Assembly: GCA_019358895.1 (NCBI GenBank)
Contig: JAHHIG010000002.1
Location: forward strand, 310,001 to 374,000
Reading direction: 5' to 3'
Source: Tildeniella nuda ZEHNDER 1965/U140
GTDB lineage: Bacteria; Cyanobacteriota; Cyanobacteriia; Leptolyngbyales; Leptolyngbyaceae
DNA length: 64,000 nt
This document shows positions 27,159 to 35,525 of this stretch, one piece after another. The notes under the pieces were generated by a model. The model was not told the origin of the DNA. It ran no database searches and was given only the letters and a program-made list of their open reading frames with translations. Every line of letters starts with the position of its first letter. The stretch's first letter is position 1. Made by a program: the position numbers and the translations under genes.

Positions 27159-28136
27159 ATGCAAGAAACTGTCTTAACTGGTATTTCCCGCCAACACGAG
27201 AACATCTTACAGGTTCTCCAAAGCTACTACCAACTCACCAAGCCTCGCATTATTTTGCTGCTGTTGATTACAACGGCTGGAGGCATGTGGATTGCGGCAG
27301 AAGGTGAAGTAAACCCCGTTCTCTTGCTGGTGACATTGTTCAGCGGTGCCTGCGCTGCTGGGGCAGCTAATACCATCAATTGCTTCTACGATCGCGACAT
27401 CGATTACATCATGGAGCGAACTCGTCATCGCCCCCTGCCGTCGGGACGAATCCAACCACGTGATGCGCTGATTTTTGCGATCGCCCTTGCAACGCTTTCG
27501 TTCACGCTGTTGACTGTTTTTGCCAACTTGTTGAGCGCTTGCCTTGCGATGTCCGGTATCGTCTTCTATGTGCTGATTTACACCCATTGGCTCAAGCGGC
27601 ACAGCACACTTAACATTGTGATTGGGGGTGCTGCTGGGGCGATTCCACCGCTGGTTGGCTGGGCAGCCGTCACGGGTGATTTGAGCTGGGCAGCGTGGGT
27701 GCTGTTTGCCATTATCTTTTTTTGGACACCTCCGCACTTCTGGGCACTGGCAGTCTTGATTCGAGAAGACTATGCCAAAGTGGGTGTGCCCATGTTGCCT
27801 GTTGTCGTTGGCAATGAACCGACTGCCCGCCAGATTTTCTACTACACGCTGGCATTGATCCCAGTCACCTTGCTGCTTGTTTACCCACTGCATGTGATGG
27901 GAACCGTATACGCTGGCATTGCCTTGCTGCTGGGCGGCGTTTTCGTTCAAAAGGCATGGCAGCTTATGCAAACACCGTCCGATTTGGCGGTTGCGCGATC
28001 GGTCTTTAAATATTCCATTTTATACCTGATGCTCCTCTGTGCAGGTATGGGACTTGATAGCTTACCCGTCACGCATCACATCACGGATGTGGTTGCGGCG
28101 AATGTACACACTCTCATGGGATCGCTGAAAGCTTAG
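27159..28136 (+). CDS. ctaB: Protoheme IX farnesyltransferase (heme O synthase)
   Basis: UbiA-family membrane prenyltransferase that adds the farnesyl tail to heme B to give heme O, the substrate of CtaA. The 325-residue chain has the aspartate-rich motif [21 protein letters not shown] (first site) and the second motif region in [18 protein letters not shown] (third loop), with about eight membrane helices. Follows ctaA by 131 bases, so ctaA-ctaB are probably one unit making heme for the divergent ctaCDE products. Confidence 0.96.
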   Translation: MQETVLTGISRQHENILQVLQSYYQLTKPRIILLLLITTAGGMWIAAEGEVNPVLLLVTLFSGACAAGAANTINCFYDRDIDYIMERTRHRPLPSGRIQPRDALIFAIALATLSFTLLTVFANLLSACLAMSGIVFYVLIYTHWLKRHSTLNIVIGGAAGAIPPLVGWAAVTGDLSWAAWVLFAIIFFWTPPHFWALAVLIREDYAKVGVPMLPVVVGNEPTARQIFYYTLALIPVTLLLVYPLHVMGTVYAGIALLLGGVFVQKAWQLMQTPSDLAVARSVFKYSILYLMLLCAGMGLDSLPVTHHITDVVAANVHTLMGSLKA

Positions 28137-28287
28137 ACGACTGCCAAGGAACCGTTATCGCCTGTCCAGCCAGGTGAGAGCGGTAGAGCCGTTACTTGCA
28201 ATGGCTCTCTTAACAATGAACGCTCGATCGCGTCAACTACGATAGGATGAAAGAGTGTTGAGATTTGTATAGCTTGGGAGGAGTACG

Positions 28288-29307
28288 ATGGCTCCTGCGG
28301 TGTTGATTGAAAAGCTGAAGAAACAGTACGGCTCTGTAGAAGCTGTGAAAGATGTCTCACTTCAGATTGAGCCAGGAGAAATTTTTGGTCTTCTGGGACC
28401 CAATGGGGCAGGCAAAACGACCACTCTACGCTGTCTCTGTACGTTGGCTGAGCCTGATTCTGGCAGAGTGGAAGTCTCTGGTATTTCAGTCATCGATCAG
28501 CCCCGCCTCGCTAGGCAATGTCTGGGCTATATCGCACAGGAAGTAGCGCTAGACAAGGTGCTGACGGGACGCGAGTTGCTTCAACTGCAAGCAGCGCTCT
28601 ATCATCTTCCTCGCGCGATCGCCAAAGAACGTATCGCCCTTGTCCTCAAGCTATTGGATTTAGAAAGCTACGCCGACAAAAAGACGGGTACTTACTCCGG
28701 TGGTCTAAAGAAACGCCTGGATCTGGCAGCCGGATTGCTACATCAACCGCAGGTGTTAGTTTTGGATGAGCCAACCGTTGGGCTGGATATTGAAAGTCGT
28801 ATTGCGGTTTGGGATTTCCTTCGGGGGCTGCGGGCGGATGGCACTACTGTTCTACTGACCAGCCATTATCTTGAGGAGGTAGACGCACTCGCCGATCGTG
28901 TTGCCATTATTGATCAGGGTTCGGTGATTGCGTCTGGTAAGCCCTCAGAGCTAAAGGATCAAGTGGGGGGCGATCGGGTGACGCTTCGCATCCGTGAGTT
29001 CTCGCCACCTGAAGAGGCTGAACGGGCAAGAACGCTGCTTCAGTCGCTGCCAGCCGTGCAAGAAATCATTATCAACAGCGCTCAGGGCAACTCGCTTAAT
29101 CTGGTCGTTCAGCCCCAAAGCGATGCTCTTGCCACCATTCAGCAAGCTCTACAAACCGCTGGATTACCAACCTTCGGCATTGCCCAATCGCGCCCCAGTC
29201 TTGATGATGTCTATCTGGCAGCAACTGGACGCACCTTATTGGATGCTGAAATTGCTAGTGCTGGTAGCCGCGACACGAAAGCAGAGCGGAAGCAGGGTAT
29301 GCGCTGA
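28288..29307 (+). CDS. ABC-2 exporter ATP-binding protein (DrrA/CcmA-like)
   Basis: ATPase of an ABC-2-type exporter. The 339-residue protein has Walker A GPNGAGKTT (37-45), signature YSGGLKKRLDLAAGLL, Walker B VLVLDEPTVGLD, and the H-loop TSHYLEEVDALAD, plus a C-terminal DUF4162-like extension (about 215-310) typical of the DrrA group. SD GGAGGAG precedes the ATG at 28288. It pairs with the permease gene 160 bases downstream. Substrate unknown; such pairs in cyanobacteria have been linked to drug or lipid export only by similarity. Confidence 0.9.
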   Translation: MAPAVLIEKLKKQYGSVEAVKDVSLQIEPGEIFGLLGPNGAGKTTTLRCLCTLAEPDSGRVEVSGISVIDQPRLARQCLGYIAQEVALDKVLTGRELLQLQAALYHLPRAIAKERIALVLKLLDLESYADKKTGTYSGGLKKRLDLAAGLLHQPQVLVLDEPTVGLDIESRIAVWDFLRGLRADGTTVLLTSHYLEEVDALADRVAIIDQGSVIASGKPSELKDQVGGDRVTLRIREFSPPEEAERARTLLQSLPAVQEIIINSAQGNSLNLVVQPQSDALATIQQALQTAGLPTFGIAQSRPSLDDVYLAATGRTLLDAEIASAGSRDTKAERKQGMR

Positions 29308-29467
29308 CCAAGATTTACCAGCCAAAACGACTGTATGGGCTAGTTTCACAGCGCAACGCTATTTGCAAGATACTATCTGTAAACGCTGTCCCATGAAACC
29401 CTTAAACTTATCTCATTTCTTTAGGATTCAACTCTGTAGTGCCACCTTCATCTTCGCGGTTTAACTT

Positions 29468-30343
29468 ATGAGTACAACCTTTGCACCGTCTGAAACTGAG
29501 CTAGACAAACGTACTGAAATTCAACCCAACTCGACGTTTGGCGATTTCTTACAGGAGACAGGAGCACTGACCCGCCGTCTCTTTATTCAACTCCAGCGCC
29601 GTCCGTCTACTTTAATTGCAGGTATTATTCAGCCGATTATGTGGCTGGTGCTGTTTGGGGCACTCTTTCAAAATGCGCCACAGGGTCTGTTTGGGACGGA
29701 TGTCAGCTATGGACAATTTTTGGGCGCAGGCGTAATCGTTTTCACAGCGTTCGGCGGGGCGCTGAATGCTGGACTACCAGTCATGTTCGATCGCGAGTTT
29801 GGCTTCCTCAATCGCTTGCTGGTAGCGCCTCTGGCATCGCGGTTTTCGATCGTGATGGCATCTGCCATTTTTATTACAACGTTGAGCCTGATTCAGACCG
29901 GTGCGATCGTTACGATGAGTGCCTTACTGGGAGCAGGCTTGCCAAATGCGTTGGGTCTGGGATTGGTCGGTTTGATTGTCTTGCTGCTGGTGTTGGGTGT
30001 CACAGCCTTGAGTTTAGGGCTTTCCTTCTCCTTGCCTGGTCATATTGAACTCATCGCCGTGATTTTTGTCACGAACCTGCCGCTACTCTTTGCCAGCACT
30101 GCATTGGTGCCCCTATCGTTTATGCCGCTGTGGTTGCAGTGGGTCGCAACGCTCAATCCCTTAAGCTACGCGATCGAACCCATTCGCTACGTTTATCTGC
30201 ATAGTGACTGGTCGCTGAGCAGTGTCGTCATGCAGGCTCCCTGGGGTTCTGTCACACTGGGAGCCGCTCTACTGTTGCTGCTTAGCTTTGATGTTGTGGC
30301 GCTAATCATCATTCAGCCAAGACTCCGTCAGACGCTAGCTTAA
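29468..30343 (+). CDS. ABC-2 type exporter permease (DrrB-like)
   Basis: The 291-residue membrane partner of the preceding ATPase. It has six hydrophobic helices and the ABC-2 signature region LPLLFASTALVPLSFMPLWLQWVATLNPLSYAIEPIRY, in which NPLSY is diagnostic of the DrrB/ABC-2 family. The cytosolic N-terminus of about 40 residues includes LTRRLFIQLQRRPSTLI, a coupling-type segment. Start at the ATG at 29468. Confidence 0.9.
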   Translation: MSTTFAPSETELDKRTEIQPNSTFGDFLQETGALTRRLFIQLQRRPSTLIAGIIQPIMWLVLFGALFQNAPQGLFGTDVSYGQFLGAGVIVFTAFGGALNAGLPVMFDREFGFLNRLLVAPLASRFSIVMASAIFITTLSLIQTGAIVTMSALLGAGLPNALGLGLVGLIVLLLVLGVTALSLGLSFSLPGHIELIAVIFVTNLPLLFASTALVPLSFMPLWLQWVATLNPLSYAIEPIRYVYLHSDWSLSSVVMQAPWGSVTLGAALLLLLSFDVVALIIIQPRLRQTLA

Positions 30344-30370
30344 CGATTCGGCAGAGACTTCTGAACACAT

Positions 30371-30472
30371 TTAGGACTTACGCAGAAACCGGGTTTCTTT
30401 ACGAAAAGCTGTCGTTTGAGCCTACCAATTGTGTCAAGAAAGCCGGTTTCTCTCACCGTGCGTAAGTCTTAA
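30371..30472. mobile_element. MITE-like element (102 bp)
   Basis: Termini TTAGGACTTACGCA (30371-30384) and TGCGTAAGTCTTAA (30459-30472) are inverted repeats matching at 13 of 14 positions. Inside, AGAAACCGGGTTTCT and AGAAAGCCGGTTTCT form a second pair of arms. The flanks read CAT on both sides, a possible 3-base duplication. No coding capacity. GGACTTACGCA-type ends are common on small non-autonomous elements in cyanobacteria. No partner transposase is in the window. Confidence 0.65.
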
Positions 30473-30621
30473 CATTGTTATTCTAAACACATTGCTAGAA
30501 CGGCTTTTGAGTTGAGTGCTAAAATACTTTTGGAGTCAGGGAGCATTCTGCTAACCAGCAACGTCTTGGCTAGAGATTAGTACGGCAGCTTTCAGATGAT
30601 GTTTCGGGTAGAGAACGTTTT

Positions 30622-31011
30622 ATGACTACAACAATGAGAATGTCAACAGTATTCGCATGTAGGCTTACCCAGTTCACTTTCGGTTTTGCGGCGGCGATCG
30701 GGTTGATGACGGGGCTTTCTCACTCAGCTTCGGCTCAGCAAGAAGGTGTGGCTCAACCGCAAGAAATTTTTCAGGATGGGCAAACCCGCGATCCCTTTTC
30801 GGGTCGGGGTAGCGACCAGTCTGGTGGCGTAATGGACTTAGTGCATCGGGCAATGCAAGCAGGCTCCACCAGCAACGAAGACTTTTATAACCAGCAGAAA
30901 GAGAATCTCGATTCAGCAGCAGCAGATTTTCGGGCGGCACAGCAACAGCGTTTGAATAGTCCGCAGACTACCCCCGCAACGGCTCAAGGCACGGTCGCTC
31001 CCACGAAATAG
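30622..31011 (+). CDS. Secreted small protein of unknown function
   Basis: A 129-residue protein with a signal peptide (basic/hydrophobic to about residue 38; likely cleavage after SASA before QQEG). The mature part is hydrophilic with a Gly/Asp-rich segment (TRDPFSGRGSDQSGG), an amphipathic helix (DLVHRAMQAG) and a Gln/Ala/Thr-rich tail. The pattern resembles a small secreted family found in other cyanobacteria, but I cannot name a domain. Start at the ATG at 30622; an ATG 5 codons in is also possible. Confidence 0.65.
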   Translation: MTTTMRMSTVFACRLTQFTFGFAAAIGLMTGLSHSASAQQEGVAQPQEIFQDGQTRDPFSGRGSDQSGGVMDLVHRAMQAGSTSNEDFYNQQKENLDSAAADFRAAQQQRLNSPQTTPATAQGTVAPTK

Positions 31012-31115
31012 CCTTGATGATTGTGCTGATGGTCGCGTCAAAGCTGGAAGCGTCGTTAAAGTGCGCCTTGCTTTAGTCTTTCCAAAAAGTCTTTACGTCG
31101 TCTCCTGCTTCACCT

Positions 31116-33491
31116 CTACTTTGCAGATAGTGGCTTAAACTCGTAGGCTGTCTGGCTTCCGACTGCCACTGGAACGATCGTCACTAAGAGTACGCTACCC
31201 TGGCGATCGCCCGATGGTAAAAAGCGCACAGGAGTAGTTGCACCATGTGCCGCAAACGTGGTTTGAGATAGCACTCTTTTAATGCCCGTACGACTGGGAT
31301 CGACTCGTATGGCAGCGATGAGAGCTTGAGTCGCATCATATGCCAGAGCAGTGCGCCAGCTAACGGAAGCATCAAGCCCCCAGAGTTGGCTCGATTGTCG
31401 TTGGAAGAGAGACTGAGCAAGATCAGCAGGAACCGCGACAGTTGTACCGACGGCATCCTTGCCAGCCACTTTGAGTATTTTTACGGTCGAGATACTGTCA
31501 CCAGCAAGCACTTTGAGGCGACGGTGGTTTAGCTGCACAATCTGGATCGCCTGATCAGAAACGGTATTGTCTGATGCCAGCATGATGACTTCGGCACCCT
31601 TAGCGATCGCGGTTTCAACGCTATCAGCCGCATCAAAATCGGGGCGGGAGAAGTCAAACTCATTCATCAACTCCACACCATTGTAAAATAGAGCGTTTTT
31701 GAACTCGGTTTTGAGCGACACGCTGTACGCGCTGGCAGCGTTGAAAAAGACCACCACCTTACGCTTTTTCAGGCTATTGAGCATATAGGTGCTTAGCACT
31801 TTGGCAGTGAGGCGATCGCTGGGCATCGTGCGGAAAATGTAGTCGCCAAAACTGGATAATTGCACCGCAGAACTGAGTGGCGATACCATCACTAACTGAT
31901 TTGCCTGATAGACAGAGGCGGCAGACAGCGACGTGTCACTAATGCCATGTCCAATCACACCTAGAACGTCTGATTGGCTTGCCAGAACGGTCGCTAACTG
32001 TTGAGCCGTATCGGGCTGGTTGTCATCGTTGGCAATGACGACCTTCAAACGGATGCCATTAATGCCACCAGCCCGATTCAACTCGTCCTGCGCCTTGGCA
32101 ACCCCTCTCAGAATTTCGAGCGCCGAGCCAAAGGTATCACCCAGTGGTACAGCAACCGCGATTTTGTAGGACGTTTCAGTGCCGATACGTGCGTTGTTGA
32201 GGTAAATCAAGGTTTCGGGATCGCCCTGATTGCTCTGACGTGCTGCCTCCAGCGCCACAACTGCCTTCGTATATTCTCCAGCAGCAAGCCGCTCAACGCC
32301 TTCTTGCTTTTTGGGGTTGACTTGCCAGCGGCTTAGCAGCGTTTCACCCGCACTGATACGATCGAGCACCAGGCTCTGCGTTGGCTTCGGCGCTGAGTCA
32401 GATCGTGAGGGCACTACAGCAGAAGGCAGTAACCCACGTACCAGAGCAGTCAGAGCAAGAGCAGCCACGATCGCGCTACCCACGATCGTCAGCAGTTTAG
32501 TACGGTTGAAACGAGGATGAGGGCGTTGCTTTGAATGCTCCACTTGAAACTGAGTTTGGAGTAGTGGAGTCATGGTGAGCGGGCTTGCTGCTGCACGACC
32601 GAGAAAATTAGCGGTGCGGCGATTGGCAGGTGCGCTACCAGAAATAACCTGCTGTAGTGCTTGCCGTGCCTCTAAAGCGGACTGGTAGCGATGGATGTAG
32701 TGATAACAAATCATCCTGTCCAGGAAGGTTGCCAGCGACTCACCTACCTGTGCCTGGTCTCGCCAAATGATTTCAGATGTGTTGAAGTCTTGCGGTAGCT
32801 GCGATGGACGCATCCCCGTCAGGGTCTGAATGGCGACCATACCCAATGAATAGAGGTCGCTGCTGAACTGCGGTCTGCCCAGACATTGCTCACTAGCGCC
32901 ATAGCCAGACGTGTAAATCGGGATGCTCAGGCTGGTCTCACCCGTGGCTTCAGCGATCGTGTTGCCCAGCGTTTTCACGGCACCAAAGTCAATCAAGACA
33001 AGCTTGTCATCGCGATCGCGGCGAATCAAATTTTCAGGTTTGATATCTCGATGGATCACCCCTTGAGCATGGACGAACTCCAAAACGCCCAAAACATCCT
33101 CTAATAGCCTGATCACCTGGCTCTCAGAAAAGTGGACACCTTCAGTCAGCTCATCACTAACAGGATGACCCTCCACAAACTCCTGCACCAGATAAAACTC
33201 TTGATTCTCTTCAAAGTAAGCAAGCAGTTGCGGAATCTGGTCGTGCCTGCCCAATCGCTCTAACGTCTCTGCCTCTGTTTGAAAAAGCCGCCGCACTTGC
33301 AGAAGCACAGAGGCATTGGAGCTAGCGAACGTGAGATGCTTCAGTACACAGCGTGGGTTCCCAGGACGTTGAGTGTCTTCGGCAACGTAAGTATGACCAA
33401 AGCCTCCTGCTCCCAGGACATTGATAATTTTGTAGCGCGCACCGATGAGTTCGCCCAGCATTGCAGTCACAGCTAGCGGTAACTTCGCCAC
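31116..33491 (-). CDS. Receptor-like Ser/Thr kinase fused to periplasmic ligand-binding domain
   Basis: A 791-residue protein with three parts. Residues 17-290 form a Hanks-type kinase: glycine loop LGAGGFGHTY (26-35), Lys51, HRDIKPEN (147-154), DFG (168-170) and YGASEQ, so it should be active. Residues about 331-355 are a single membrane helix. After a TPR-like linker, residues about 441-790 match the type 1 periplasmic binding fold used by branched-chain amino-acid transporters (Peripla_BP_6: YKIAVAVPLGD..., AQDELNRAGGINGI, SDVLGVIGHGISDTSL). The kinase is thus inside and the sensor outside. No transporter genes are adjacent, so it probably senses rather than imports. The ligand is unknown. 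Confidence 0.88.
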   Translation of the reverse strand: MAKLPLAVTAMLGELIGARYKIINVLGAGGFGHTYVAEDTQRPGNPRCVLKHLTFASSNASVLLQVRRLFQTEAETLERLGRHDQIPQLLAYFEENQEFYLVQEFVEGHPVSDELTEGVHFSESQVIRLLEDVLGVLEFVHAQGVIHRDIKPENLIRRDRDDKLVLIDFGAVKTLGNTIAEATGETSLSIPIYTSGYGASEQCLGRPQFSSDLYSLGMVAIQTLTGMRPSQLPQDFNTSEIIWRDQAQVGESLATFLDRMICYHYIHRYQSALEARQALQQVISGSAPANRRTANFLGRAAASPLTMTPLLQTQFQVEHSKQRPHPRFNRTKLLTIVGSAIVAALALTALVRGLLPSAVVPSRSDSAPKPTQSLVLDRISAGETLLSRWQVNPKKQEGVERLAAGEYTKAVVALEAARQSNQGDPETLIYLNNARIGTETSYKIAVAVPLGDTFGSALEILRGVAKAQDELNRAGGINGIRLKVVIANDDNQPDTAQQLATVLASQSDVLGVIGHGISDTSLSAASVYQANQLVMVSPLSSAVQLSSFGDYIFRTMPSDRLTAKVLSTYMLNSLKKRKVVVFFNAASAYSVSLKTEFKNALFYNGVELMNEFDFSRPDFDAADSVETAIAKGAEVIMLASDNTVSDQAIQIVQLNHRRLKVLAGDSISTVKILKVAGKDAVGTTVAVPADLAQSLFQRQSSQLWGLDASVSWRTALAYDATQALIAAIRVDPSRTGIKRVLSQTTFAAHGATTPVRFLPSGDRQGSVLLVTIVPVAVGSQTAYEFKPLSAK

Positions 33492-33652
33492 CTATACAGG
33501 CGAAATCACTTTCTAATGACTCTACCGTGATGCCGCTGATCCTGCCAGGGGAAATCTAAGCAGACACAACACAAAACCTGTCACACTTGAGACAGCAACC
33601 TTTTACGCTCTGCCTGCTGACTATCCTGGTGCAGAACTTGGCGTGTAGAATT

Positions 33653-33705
33653 CAGGAGTCAGAAGTCAGCTTCTAGAGCGACTTATCCCTTTTGACTCCT
33701 GGTAT
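33653..33705. repeat. Inverted repeat beyond cytM
   Basis: AGGAGTCAGAAG and CTTTTGACTCCT form the arms of an imperfect hairpin in the gap between the kinase gene and cytM, with an AGTCAGAAGTCAGC motif like that at 2274. It lies just after the stop of cytM (leftward), so it could be its terminator. Confidence 0.5.
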
Positions 33706-33712
33706 AGATGTG

Positions 33713-34087
33713 TTAAAGACTGTTCAAGTAGCTAAGCAGGTCTGCCATTTCCTGAGCGCTTGGCTGAAACTGAGGCATTGGCGGCGTTTTCCCACTGGTT
33801 ACTTGATGGATAATGCCGACCTTGGACTTACGGCTAGAAACTTCTCGTAGGCTTGGACCAACCCATCCATTCGCTTCAGTCCCATGACAGCCAGCGCAGT
33901 TCATGAGAAAAATGGCATGTCCCTGTATAGAATCACCTTGATGTGACATGACATCGCGCACGTAAGGTGAAGAGGCGCTCAACTGATAGATTCCTAGAAC
34001 AGCTAGGAACACAGCAAAAAACGTTGCCAGAACGACCAGGGCAATCCGCTGAATGGAACTTTCGTGATTAAGAAGCTGGTTATCCAA
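33713..34087 (-). CDS. cytM: Cytochrome M (membrane-anchored c-type cytochrome)
   Basis: A 124-residue protein with one N-terminal membrane anchor (about 13-33) and a small cytochrome c domain carrying CAGCH (heme binding) and the methionine-ligand region TPPMPQFQPSAQEMADLLSYL. This arrangement and KSKVGxIxQVxSGKTPPMP match CytM, a cyanobacterial protein implicated in regulating photosynthesis and respiration under mixotrophic or stress growth. The start is a TTG at 34087 (MDNQLLNHES). The frame stays open upstream but has no better start. Confidence 0.87.
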   Translation of the reverse strand: MDNQLLNHESSIQRIALVVLATFFAVFLAVLGIYQLSASSPYVRDVMSHQGDSIQGHAIFLMNCAGCHGTEANGWVGPSLREVSSRKSKVGIIHQVTSGKTPPMPQFQPSAQEMADLLSYLNSL

Positions 34088-34666
34088 AAGTTGTGCAAAA
34101 GAGCGCCTGTGGGCAAGTGTGTAGCGATAAAGATTTCGATCGATTCACTCTTATACTTTAAAGCCTCTTTAGATAACTTTGCAATTCTCTCATGCTTCAG
34201 GAAAGGAACGAAGCGATCGACGGACATCTTCGTCAGCGACTCTTTGGCTGTGCTCAGGGTTCAGACGACGCAACTTCTTTCAAGTTAGGAGTTGTACAGA
34301 AATAACAGCATGGTCTGTAGCTGTCAGCCGTTAGCGAAAAGCTGATCGCTGATTCAAAAGCGTGCAGTTATTTTTATACCAATTCAACGTGGAGCAGCCT
34401 TAGAGGTAGGGTGTGTTAGCGAAGCGTAACGCACCGCATCCCTAGCAATGATGCGTTTTGCTGCCGCCAACGCATCCTACGATCATGTGCATCTTCAAAT
34501 GAATGCGGCAAATGAATGCGGTATTGGCAAGCTCTGATCTTAATGTCGATACCACTTTGAGCGAAAAAACTCACTGTATGCGCTGCGTTTTGTCGTTGAA
34601 CCTAGTACCATAGGCACAGAGCATATCGTTCACGTCAGAGTTGCTGGACTCAAAAGGAGATTTAAC
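34088..34666. other. Divergent intergenic region cytM/petG with repeats
   Basis: Nearly 580 bases with no gene recognised. It holds a heptamer-type motif (GCTGTCAGCCGTTAGC at 34318-34334, then AGCTGATCGCTGATTC) and a hairpin-rich repeat at about 34403-34483 (TAGGGTGTGTTAGC ... GCGTAACGCACC, then GATGCG...CGCATC). The petG promoter should be near the right end. Confidence 0.5.
34403..34483. repeat. Dispersed hairpin repeat (GGTGCGTTACGC type)
   Basis: Contains GTGTGTTAGCGAAGCGTAACGCACC, which folds on itself (GGTGCGTTACGCTTCGC on the opposite strand), followed by GATGCG/CGCATC arms (34441-34477). Sequences with GGTGCGTTACG cores are dispersed in many filamentous cyanobacterial genomes. No coding capacity. 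Confidence 0.55.
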
Positions 34667-34780
34667 TTGGTAGAGCCACTTCTTTCAGGTATTGTGCTTG
34701 GATTAATCCCGATTACCCTTGCTGGGCTGTTTGTCGCCGCATATTTGCAGTACAAGCGTGGCAATCAGTTAGGTCTTTAG
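34667..34780 (+). CDS. petG: Cytochrome b6f complex subunit PetG
   Basis: A 37-residue single-helix subunit of the b6f complex that stabilises its assembly. Translation reads [20 protein letters not shown] followed by [16 protein letters not shown], which matches PetG along its whole length. The initiation codon is TTG at 34667, with an AAAAGGAGA site 8 to 14 bases upstream; no ATG is available in frame. A hairpin terminator follows at 34801. Easily missed because of size and start codon. Confidence 0.95.
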   Translation: MVEPLLSGIVLGLIPITLAGLFVAAYLQYKRGNQLGL

Positions 34781-34800
34781 ATTTTCCAACCATTCTTACT

Positions 34801-34838
34801 ACTAAAAAAGTCTAGTGGATTGCTAGGCTTTTTTTAGT
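34801..34838 (+). terminator. Terminator after petG
   Basis: ACTAAAAAAGTCTAG and CTAGGCTTTTTTTAGT are an imperfect inverted repeat with loop TGGATTG and a T7 run within the second arm, about 20 bases after the petG stop. It probably serves petG; the convergent gene at 34955 is further away. Confidence 0.7.
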
Positions 34839-34954
34839 CATCTGATGCGGCGATTGATTAAGCGATCGTCCACTGACTTGCAGTGACCCACGCAATGCCA
34901 TTACAGCCTTAATGCCCGTCTGCTCCGATGGCGCTCCCATCAATCAGGGTGCCG

Positions 34955-35449
34955 TCAAGCAATCTCAAATTCGACACCATAGCTCTCTAATAAATTGCAG
35001 GTGTCATGGTCAACCAGGTTGGTATCACTCAGTTCAAGGTTGTAGAAGTCTACCCAGGCATCGTCAAAATAGGGACCAGCGTGCCAGGTGCCCATTTCGA
35101 GCTTAATGAAACAAGTGCCAGGGATGCGAAAAACCACCACATCTTCCCAGGTAGGAAGTGGTGCTGTACCGGGCGGAGCCACGCCCAGGAACCATTCTTT
35201 ACCGCCGAGAGAACCTAGACATTGTGTACAGCGTTGATGGCGCGTTATTTTGTGAAACTTGCGTCCGTGCTGATGCAACCGCATGATGTAGAAGCGAGGA
35301 ATGCCGTTTTGCAGCTGTAATTGGGCATCCTCAGTCCCAAAAGGCGTGTGGTCATCCAACGCAACGATCACTTGACCAAACGGAAGGAATGCTGCTGAGC
35401 TAAGCGGCTGGGGTGGGATTTCTCTTAACTGGTATGTCTCCATCATCAA
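34955..35449 (-). CDS. Ureidoglycolate lyase-like (AllA-type) cupin protein
   Basis: A 164-residue protein of the AllA family, which breaks ureidoglycolate to glyoxylate and urea in purine catabolism. The family pattern is seen in SAAFLPFGQVI, YIMRLHQHGRKFHKITRHQRCTQCLGSLGGKEW, GTCFIKLEMGTWHAGPYF (the W-H-A active-site stretch) and the C-terminal DFYNLELSDTN. Many cyanobacterial members lack any other allantoin pathway genes, so the real substrate may differ. Whether it works with the purine-type importer at 41.5 kb is not known. Confidence 0.85.
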   Translation of the reverse strand: MMMETYQLREIPPQPLSSAAFLPFGQVIVALDDHTPFGTEDAQLQLQNGIPRFYIMRLHQHGRKFHKITRHQRCTQCLGSLGGKEWFLGVAPPGTAPLPTWEDVVVFRIPGTCFIKLEMGTWHAGPYFDDAWVDFYNLELSDTNLVDHDTCNLLESYGVEFEIA

Positions 35450-35525
35450 ATTTAGAGTCTAGCCTTTGATGAAAAGATACTAACAGACTTGTAACAGCAG
35501 TACGTTTAACCACTCTGTTCGATCG

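Noticed and set aside
27207-27971. A long antisense frame (254 codons) inside ctaB
   Set aside because: Gln/His-rich product without domain features; shadow of the strong ctaB frame.
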